Under the pieces are notes generated by a model. The model saw nothing but the letters and a program-made list of their open reading frames with translations. It had not been told where the DNA came from and did no database searches. A DNA stretch of 64,000 nt. Source: Streptomyces sp. MBT53. GTDB lineage: Bacteria > Actinomycetota > Actinomycetes > Streptomycetales > Streptomycetaceae. A program made the translations under genes and the position numbers. The stretch is from the NCBI RefSeq assembly GCF_016654115.1, contig NZ_JAEQAZ010000049.1:18153-82152 (forward strand), in the 5' to 3' direction. Shown one piece after another: positions 58,514 through 64,000 of this stretch; within the stretch, counting starts at the first letter, position 1; each line of letters starts with the position of its first letter.

Positions 58514-58951
58514 ATGTCGCTCTACGCCGCGTACGCCGGCAATCTCGACGCGCGGCTGATGACCCGCCGCGCCCCGCACTCGCCGTTGCGCGCCACGGGC
58601 TGGCTGAACGGATGGCGGCTGACCTTCGGCGGTGAGCACATGGGCTGGGAGGGCGCGCTCGCGACCATCGTGGAGGCGCCGCGCTCCCAGGTCTTCGTCG
58701 CGCTGTACGAGATCGCGCCGCCCGACGAGGACTCCATGGACCGGTGGGAGGGCGTCGGGCTCGACGTCTACCGGCGGATGCGGGTGCGGGTGCACACCCT
58801 GGACGGCGAGGAACCCGCCTGGGTGTATGTGCTCAACGGGTATGAGGGGGGACTGCCGTCGGCTCGTTATCTTGGCGAGCTGGCCGATGCCGCCGAGTCT
58901 GCCGGGGCACCCCATGACTATGTGATGGAGCTGCGGAAGCGGCCCTGCTGA
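58514..58951 (+). CDS. Gamma-glutamylcyclotransferase-fold protein
   Basis: 145 residues from ATG 58514 (CGGAGC upstream). The fold signature begins SLYAAYAGNLDARLMTRRAP, where YAAYAGN stands for the usual Y-G-S-N, and continues with LRATGWLNGWRLTFGG and ALYEIAPPDEDSMDRWEGV. The catalytic-type Glu is in the DRWEGV element. GGCT-fold enzymes split gamma-glutamyl amines or amino acids. The substrate is unknown. It is conserved between lpdA and the PNP gene. Confidence 0.88.
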   Translation: MSLYAAYAGNLDARLMTRRAPHSPLRATGWLNGWRLTFGGEHMGWEGALATIVEAPRSQVFVALYEIAPPDEDSMDRWEGVGLDVYRRMRVRVHTLDGEEPAWVYVLNGYEGGLPSARYLGELADAAESAGAPHDYVMELRKRPC

Positions 58952-59053
58952 GCGCTTTCACGGGGTGGGCTGAGGGGTTCCCACACACTGCGTTGGTCGC
59001 GGGGCTCGTTGGAAACGACAAGACAACGATCGCAATCCCGTGAGCTCTGTCAT

Positions 59054-59065
59054 CTACGCGCGTAG
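59054..59065. promoter_or_regulatory. 12-bp palindrome upstream of the PNP gene
   Basis: CTACGCGCGTAG is a perfect palindrome 25 bases before the PNP start. A TACCCT sequence at 59078-59083, 7 bases before the GTG, could be a -10 box of a leaderless message. A purine or nucleoside repressor is the natural candidate. Confidence 0.6.
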
Positions 59066-59090
59066 GCCCAGACCAGCTACCCTCAACCGC

Positions 59091-59915
59091 GTGAACGCAT
59101 CTCTTCTTCCGGACGACATCCAGGGCGACCCCCACGCCGCCGCTGACGCCGCCGCCACGCGCCTGCGCGAACTGACGGGCGCCGAGACCCACGACGTCGC
59201 TCTTGTGATGGGCTCCGGCTGGGGGCCGGCCGTCGACGCGCTCGGTGTGCCCGAGGCCGACTTCCCCGTCACCGAGCTGCCCGGATTCCCGCCGCCGGCC
59301 GTCGAGGGGCATGGTGGGCGGGTCCGCTCGTACGCCATCGGCGACAAGCGCGCGCTGGTCTTTCTCGGCCGTACCCACTACTACGAGGGGCGCGGTGTCG
59401 CCGCCGTCGCGCACGGGGTCCGTACCGCCGTCGCCGCCGGCTGCAAGACCATCGTGCTGACCAACGGCTGCGGGGGGCTGCGGGAAGGCATGCGGCCTGG
59501 ACAGCCTGTGCTGATCAGCGACCACATCAACCTCACGGCCGCCTCCCCGATCATCGGTGCGAACTTCGTCGACCTGACGGATCTGTATTCGCCGCGGCTG
59601 CGGGCGCTGTGCAAGGAGATCGACGCTGGTCTGGAGGAGGGTGTCTACGTCCAGTTCCCCGGGCCGCACTACGAGACTCCGGCGGAGATCCGGATGGCTC
59701 GGGTGATCGGGGCGGACCTGGTGGGGATGTCCACGGTGCTGGAGGCCATCGCCGCGAGGGAGGCCGGTGCGGAGGTGCTGGGTATTTCCCTGGTGACCAA
59801 CCTTGCCGCGGGGATGACGGGGGAACCGTTGAACCACGAGGAGGTTCTTCAGGCGGGGCGGGACTCCGCTACGCAGATGGGCTCACTGTTGGCCCAGGTG
59901 CTGGGCCGACTGTAG
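59091..59915 (+). CDS. Purine nucleoside phosphorylase (trimeric type)
   Basis: The GTG at 59091 (VNASLLPDDIQGDP) gives 274 residues. Trimeric PNP motifs are ALVMGSGWGP (phosphate loop), FLGRTHYYEGRG, VQFPGPHYETPAEIRM (purine site) and GMSTVLEAIAAREAGAEVLGIS; the base-contacting Asn is in VTNLAAG. It splits guanosine and inosine for purine salvage. It lies just before a phosphosugar mutase, which could channel ribose-1-phosphate; the two are likely co-transcribed (88-base gap). No ribosome-binding site is visible. Confidence 0.94.
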   Translation: MNASLLPDDIQGDPHAAADAAATRLRELTGAETHDVALVMGSGWGPAVDALGVPEADFPVTELPGFPPPAVEGHGGRVRSYAIGDKRALVFLGRTHYYEGRGVAAVAHGVRTAVAAGCKTIVLTNGCGGLREGMRPGQPVLISDHINLTAASPIIGANFVDLTDLYSPRLRALCKEIDAGLEEGVYVQFPGPHYETPAEIRMARVIGADLVGMSTVLEAIAAREAGAEVLGISLVTNLAAGMTGEPLNHEEVLQAGRDSATQMGSLLAQVLGRL

Positions 59916-60003
59916 GCACGGTTCAGAAATTTGCCCACCCGCCCGCCCGTCTCGGTCAGTCGAGAAGCCGACGTACACCAACACCACGAGAGGTTGACCT
60001 GAC

Positions 60004-61638
60004 GTGCACGACGACGATCTCATCGCGCGGGCCAAGACCTGGCTCGCCGAGGACCCCGACGCGGACACCCGCGAGGAGCTGGGCAAGCTCATCGACGCCG
60101 GGGACGTCACGGAACTCGCGGAGCGCTTCCGCGGCACCCTCCAGTTCGGCACCGCCGGCCTCCGCGGCGAACTCGGTGCCGGACCCATGCGGATGAACCG
60201 CGCAGTCGTCATCCGTGCCGCCGCCGGCCTCGCCGCGTACCTCAAGCAGCAGGGTCACACCGACGGCGTCGTCGTCATCGGCTACGACGCCCGGCACAAG
60301 TCCGCGGACTTCGCCCGCGACACCGCCGCCGTGATGACCGGTGCGGGGCTCCGGGCCGCCGTGCTGCCCCGGCCGCTCCCCACCCCCGTACTCGCCTTCG
60401 CCATAAGGCACTTGGGCGCGATCGCGGGCGTGGAGGTCACCGCAAGCCACAACCCGCCCCGGGACAACGGCTACAAGGTCTACCTCGGCGACGGCTCCCA
60501 GATCGTGCCCCCTGCCGACGCGGAGATCGCCGCCCAGATCGAGGCGATCGGCTCCCTGCACGATGTGCCCCGCCGGGAGGACGGGTGGGAGATCCTCGAC
60601 GACGCCGTCCTGGACGCCTATCTCGCCCGTACCGACGCCGTTCTCTCCCCCGGCTCCCCCCGCACCGCCCGTACCGTCTACACGGCGATGCACGGCGTCG
60701 GCAAGGACGTCCTGCTGGCCGCGTTCGCCCGCGCCGGGTTCCCGGCACCTGTGCTCGTCGCCGAACAGGCCGAGCCCGACCCGGACTTCCCGACCGTCGC
60801 CTTCCCCAACCCGGAGGAGCCGGGCGCGATGGACCTCGCCTTCGCGCGCGCCCGGGCCACGGACCCCGACCTGATCATCGCCAACGACCCCGACGCCGAC
60901 CGCTGCGCCGTAGCGGTGAAGGCCGAGGGCGACTGGCGCATGCTCCGCGGTGACGAGGTCGGCTCGCTGCTCGCCGCGCACCTCGTACGGCGCGGCGCCC
61001 GGGGCACCTTCGCCGAGTCGATCGTCTCCTCGTCCCTGCTCGGCCGCATCGCCGAGAAGGCGGGCCTGCCCTACGAGGAGACCCTCACCGGCTTCAAGTG
61101 GATCGCCCGGGTGGAAGGGCTTCGCTACGGCTATGAGGAGGCCCTCGGCTACTGCGTCGACCCGGACGGTGTGCGCGACAAGGACGGCATCACCGCCGCC
61201 CTGCTGATCACCGAACTGGCCTCCGAGTTGAAGGAGGAGGGCCGCGATCTGCTGGACCTTCTCGACGATCTCGCCGTCGAACACGGTCTGCACGCCACCG
61301 ATCAACTGTCGGTGCGCGTCGAGGACTTGACCGTCATCGCTGACGCCATGCGGCGACTGCGCGAGCAGCCGCCGACCGAGTTGGCCGGGCTCGCCGTCAC
61401 CAAGGCCGAGGATCTGACCGAGGGCACTGAGCTGCTCCCGCCCACGGACGGGCTGCGCTACACGCTCGACGGTGCCCGTGTCATCGTCCGGCCCAGCGGT
61501 ACCGAGCCCAAACTGAAGTGCTACCTGGAGGTCGTGGTCCCCGTGGCCGCGCACGCCGACCTCCCGGCGGCCCGTGCGCGGGCCGCCGAGACCCTCGCCA
61601 CCATCAAGCGGGACCTGTCGGCGGCGGCCGGTATCTGA
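60004..61638 (+). CDS. Phosphosugar mutase (phosphoglucomutase/phosphomannomutase family)
   Basis: 544 residues from GTG 60004. All alpha-D-phosphohexomutase motifs are present: phosphoserine loop VTASHNPPRDNGYK, metal loop NDPDADRCAV, sugar loop in GFKWIARVEG and phosphate-binding RPSGTEPKLK. The length and position after PNP favour the PgcA/PGM2-like group, which interconverts ribose-1-P and ribose-5-P or hexose phosphates. With PNP it would feed ribose from nucleosides into central metabolism. Confidence 0.94.
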   Translation: MHDDDLIARAKTWLAEDPDADTREELGKLIDAGDVTELAERFRGTLQFGTAGLRGELGAGPMRMNRAVVIRAAAGLAAYLKQQGHTDGVVVIGYDARHKSADFARDTAAVMTGAGLRAAVLPRPLPTPVLAFAIRHLGAIAGVEVTASHNPPRDNGYKVYLGDGSQIVPPADAEIAAQIEAIGSLHDVPRREDGWEILDDAVLDAYLARTDAVLSPGSPRTARTVYTAMHGVGKDVLLAAFARAGFPAPVLVAEQAEPDPDFPTVAFPNPEEPGAMDLAFARARATDPDLIIANDPDADRCAVAVKAEGDWRMLRGDEVGSLLAAHLVRRGARGTFAESIVSSSLLGRIAEKAGLPYEETLTGFKWIARVEGLRYGYEEALGYCVDPDGVRDKDGITAALLITELASELKEEGRDLLDLLDDLAVEHGLHATDQLSVRVEDLTVIADAMRRLREQPPTELAGLAVTKAEDLTEGTELLPPTDGLRYTLDGARVIVRPSGTEPKLKCYLEVVVPVAAHADLPAARARAAETLATIKRDLSAAAGI

Positions 61639-61670
61639 GCGGTCCGTCGCCAACTCCCTTGCCCCCGGTA

Positions 61671-61704
61671 CGGGGTTCAGTTCCGTACCAGGTAGCTGAA
61701 CCCC
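61671..61704. terminator. Terminator hairpin after the phosphosugar mutase
   Basis: CGGGGTTCAG (61671-61680) pairs perfectly with CTGAACCCCG (61695-61704). It lies between convergent genes. Confidence 0.7.
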
Positions 61705-61807
61705 GTGTCCGGTCCCACGCAGGACTGGAGGGTGAGGTCGCCCCAGTAGAGGCCGGCGGCGGGGACGCCCCGGCCGGGGGTGACGCGTTCCGGCGGGCAT
61801 CGACCGG

Positions 61808-63580
61808 TCAGTACAGCCACCGCGTGACGAGCACCGCGATCCAGGCGATACCGAGGACCGCGGCGAACGGCCACAGCGGGCGCCCGCGCTCCTCCTCCCC
61901 GCTCTCGCCGGTGGGCCGCAGGGCGGGGTCGGCGATCATCGCGGAGAGTTCGGCGGCGATGGCGTCGTAGGGGTGGATCACACCGCGTCTGCGCTGCAGC
62001 CGGGCCGAGTGCGGGGCGGCGACCACCCACGTGTCGCCGCCGCGCCAGCGGAGCTTCAGGTCGAACCCCTCGCGGCGGGCCGAGCGGAGGTCCTTCCAGG
62101 GGATGTGCCGCGGCCGGCGCAGACCGTTCAGCCAGATGCCGGTGCGGTCGGCGGTGATGCGCCAGGACAGCTTCACGGGGATCCGGGTGGCTCCCCCCAC
62201 GCTCACGAAGATCAGCAGGACGTGATGCCAGAGGCTCTCGTCGATCGCGACCCAGTACAGCCAGACGCCGCACTGCGCCAGGAGGAAGGTCGCCAGCCAG
62301 TCCACCGGGCCCGCCCGCCAGCGCCGTACCGGCACGATGTCGATGCTCTGCGCCCGCACGGCCGCGACCAGTTCCGCGTGCCGCGCGTCGCTCCGGGCCG
62401 CCCGGACCGCCGCCCGCTTCGCCCGCACGAGCCGCCGCCGCACCTCGGGCTCCGACAACGGCCGCACGGGCCCGGTCGACCACTGCGATCGCGGCGCCCC
62501 GCCCGGCTTCGAGGGGGCGCTGACGAGGAGGATCTCGGCGCCGTCGTAGGGGGTGCCGTAGAGGACGGCTTCGCGGAGGGGGCCGGAACGCTCGACGGGG
62601 ACACCGCCGCCGCCGAGGACGTCGTCGAGAACGTCGTCGACGACGTCGTCGAGGGCGGTGGGGAGGTCGTCGGCGTCCTCAGGGTTCTTCGGGTCTTCAG
62701 GGTCCTTCGGGTCCTCAGGGTTCTCCGCGTCCTTCTCGGCGGGGTCGACGGTGTGGACGCCAGCGGCCGTCCTGTCCGGATCCGAGACGGCGATCCGGAA
62801 CAGGGGCCGCAGCGCGGCCGGGTCGTCGGCGGCGAGCACCTCCGTGTCGGCGTGCGCGGTGTCCCGGACGAGCACACGCAGGACGGGTGCCGGAGCCTGC
62901 CGCAGCGCGCGGGCCCGCCGTCGGCCCAGCACACCGGACAGCAGGACCGTGAAGCCGAGTCCCATCGCACAGCAGCCGGTCATCGCGGCGGTCCGTTGGT
63001 TCTCGGCACCGGGGAAGAGGGGTGCCAGGGCGGTCAGTACGGCGCCGGGTACGAGCAGGAACGTTCCGGCACCGATGAGGAAGCCGCCGCGCCGGACCGG
63101 CCTGCCCGCATCGGGGAGGAGCGCGGTGACGCCGCCGGACGCGGCCAGGGCCGCCTCCCGTTGCCGCCGACCCGCGCGGGTGCGGATCTCGGCGAGGGCG
63201 ACCGAGCCCGCCAGCAGCGGAGCGGCGAGGGCGAACACCCACCAGGTCACCGGCGCGAACGACTCCTGCACGACCAGGGCGGTGAACAGGGCCGACGCCG
63301 TGTACCACATCGCCTCGGGCCGCCACAGCAGCCAGACCGCCTGGAGCGGCAGCACGGCCGCGAGATACGGGGAGAGGTGGGCGGAGTACATCAGCCCGTA
63401 CCCGGCGAGCCAGGCGCACAGCACCACGAGCTTGAGGTACCGCAGCCGCAGCCGTACCGATGTCCGGCGCGGCGGCAGCGCCTCCGTCCACCGTCGCACC
63501 GGCTCGCCGCGCCAGCGGAGGGCGCCGTCGGGTATCGCGGAGGCGGGCAGCCGCAGCGGCTCCCGGACGTTCGTGTCCAT
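61808..63580 (-). CDS. Large membrane protein with C-terminal PH-like domain
   Basis: 590 residues. Several helices lie in the first third (LKLVVLCAWLAGYGLMY; TWWVFALAAPLLAGSVAL; FLIGAGTFLLVPGAVLTALA; LGFTVLLSGVLG), then a cytoplasmic region with an acidic Pro/Asp repeat (EDPKDPEDPKNPED), two more helices, and a bacterial PH-like segment (WRITADRTGIWLNGLRRPRH). The acidic repeat matches a 9-base period in the DNA (about 62684-62735) and may vary between strains. The function is unknown. Confidence 0.8.
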   Translation of the reverse strand: MDTNVREPLRLPASAIPDGALRWRGEPVRRWTEALPPRRTSVRLRLRYLKLVVLCAWLAGYGLMYSAHLSPYLAAVLPLQAVWLLWRPEAMWYTASALFTALVVQESFAPVTWWVFALAAPLLAGSVALAEIRTRAGRRQREAALAASGGVTALLPDAGRPVRRGGFLIGAGTFLLVPGAVLTALAPLFPGAENQRTAAMTGCCAMGLGFTVLLSGVLGRRRARALRQAPAPVLRVLVRDTAHADTEVLAADDPAALRPLFRIAVSDPDRTAAGVHTVDPAEKDAENPEDPKDPEDPKNPEDADDLPTALDDVVDDVLDDVLGGGGVPVERSGPLREAVLYGTPYDGAEILLVSAPSKPGGAPRSQWSTGPVRPLSEPEVRRRLVRAKRAAVRAARSDARHAELVAAVRAQSIDIVPVRRWRAGPVDWLATFLLAQCGVWLYWVAIDESLWHHVLLIFVSVGGATRIPVKLSWRITADRTGIWLNGLRRPRHIPWKDLRSARREGFDLKLRWRGGDTWVVAAPHSARLQRRRGVIHPYDAIAAELSAMIADPALRPTGESGEEERGRPLWPFAAVLGIAWIAVLVTRWLY

Positions 63581-63790
63581 GACTTCCCAGAGACTCGGAC
63601 CACGGGCGTGGTCGGCGTGGCTCGGCTTCGCCTCCGGGTGGGGGGGACCGCCGTCGCGGCCGAGTTCGGGTCGAATGATGACCCGGAAAACTGTGAACGG
63701 GGAGGGACGGGTGCCGATGCGGTCAGGTCAACCGGTCACCGAGTCACCAAGTCACCCCGGGTCACCGGCAGGCGCGGCTCTCGGCTCCGG

Positions 63791-64000
63791 TCAGCCCGTC
63801 GCCAGCAGGATCGCCAGGACCACGGCGCCGGCGAGCGCCGGGGCGATCACCTCGTACGCCCAGCGCACCGTGACCTCGCCCTGCGCCGACTCCGCCTGCT
63901 CCCGGTTCTCCAGCAGTTCCCGCAGGTCGCTCATGATCTGGTCGGACTCCGCCCGCGTGGGCTCACCGGCCGCGGACCCGCCGCCCAGGCCCCCGCCGAG
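63791..64000 (-). CDS. C-terminal end of a tail-anchored membrane protein (5' part outside)
   Basis: The frame from the window edge to TGA 63791-63793 reads 69 residues: a Gly-rich stretch (GGGLGGGSAAGEP), a charged helix (SDQIMSDLRELLENREQAES) and a C-terminal transmembrane helix (VIAPALAGAVVLAILLATG). An internal ATG (MSDLRELLEN) could start a 47-residue protein instead. The family is not recognised. The 210 bases before it (63581-63790) hold no gene. Confidence 0.65.
   Translation of the reverse strand, partial: LGGGLGGGSAAGEPTRAESDQIMSDLRELLENREQAESAQGEVTVRWAYEVIAPALAGAVVLAILLATG

Noticed and set aside
61677..61820. A 47-codon minus-strand frame overlapping the end of the large membrane protein
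   Set aside because: It has no ribosome-binding site and its end is formed by the terminator hairpin at 61671-61704; coding is not supported.
62684..62735. 9-base repeats as a separate genetic element
   Set aside because: They are in frame and encode the acidic Pro/Asp repeat of the membrane protein at 61808; treated as part of that gene.

Overview
The window is high-GC DNA with strong third-position G/C bias and GTG starts. It carries mycothiol S-conjugate amidase, a class E sortase-type LAxTG tail, a histidine ammonia-lyase of the Streptomyces type, a PccB/PccE/AccA2 acyl-CoA carboxylase set and families typical of Streptomyces. It is almost certainly a Streptomyces chromosome. The order mca - greA - ilvA - metB - msrA ... 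ldt - hutH - GGDEF - enoyl-CoA hydratase ... cya - birA / pccB - pccE - maf - accA2 - lpdA - PNP - phosphosugar mutase agrees with what I remember of the SCO49xx core region of S. coelicolor, read backwards. No rRNA, tRNA, CRISPR array or intact insertion sequence was seen.

Layout. 1-5.8 kb: a truncated DUF255/thioredoxin-fold protein, a large STAND (NB-ARC/TPR) protein, and mca with a small coupled membrane protein. 5.9-15.1 kb: core genes (DUF4307, greA, a DrrAB-like exporter, ilvA, a MarR regulator, a sigma-like protein, metB, a membrane-anchored repeat protein, msrA). 15.1-18.8 kb: an accessory islet with a clipped DUF4304 gene, an IS5-type transposase remnant, three uncharacterised genes and a decayed DUF4291 gene. 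18.8-26.0 kb: accessory and stress genes, including a secreted PA14/Fn3 protein, a bldA-type (TTA-containing) two-gene cassette sharing a Gly-rich peptide, NAD(P)-binding/cupin genes and a second msrA. 26.1-29.3 kb: an iron-box-controlled siderophore uptake operon without its ATPase. 29.3-40.2 kb: dispersed repeats, an alcohol dehydrogenase with a divergent XRE/MmyB-like regulator, a secreted subtilisin-like protease, a MacB-like ABC system and an L,D-transpeptidase lipoprotein. 40.4-49.3 kb: surface and lipoproteins, hutH, a GAF-GGDEF diguanylate cyclase, enoyl-CoA hydratase, adenylate cyclase and biotin ligase. 49.4-54.8 kb: the acyl-CoA carboxylase locus with maf. 54.9-64 kb: TetR and DeoR regulators, the LpdA-like flavoprotein, a gamma-glutamylcyclotransferase-fold protein, purine nucleoside phosphorylase, a phosphosugar mutase, a large membrane protein and a truncated C-terminus.

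How genes work together: BirA biotinylates the Lys of the EAMKM motif in AccA2, which with PccB and PccE forms propionyl/acetyl-CoA carboxylase. The lipoprotein and two FecCD-type permeases import ferric siderophore when the iron box is derepressed. Two second-messenger synthases (c-di-GMP and cAMP) lie within 5 kb. The most interesting unexplained items are the TTA-controlled DUF6232/partner pair with a duplicated Gly-rich peptide, an operator filling the 17-bp spacer of the exporter promoter, 34-bp-phased DnaA-box-like repeats, and a 149-bp element present twice in opposite orientation.
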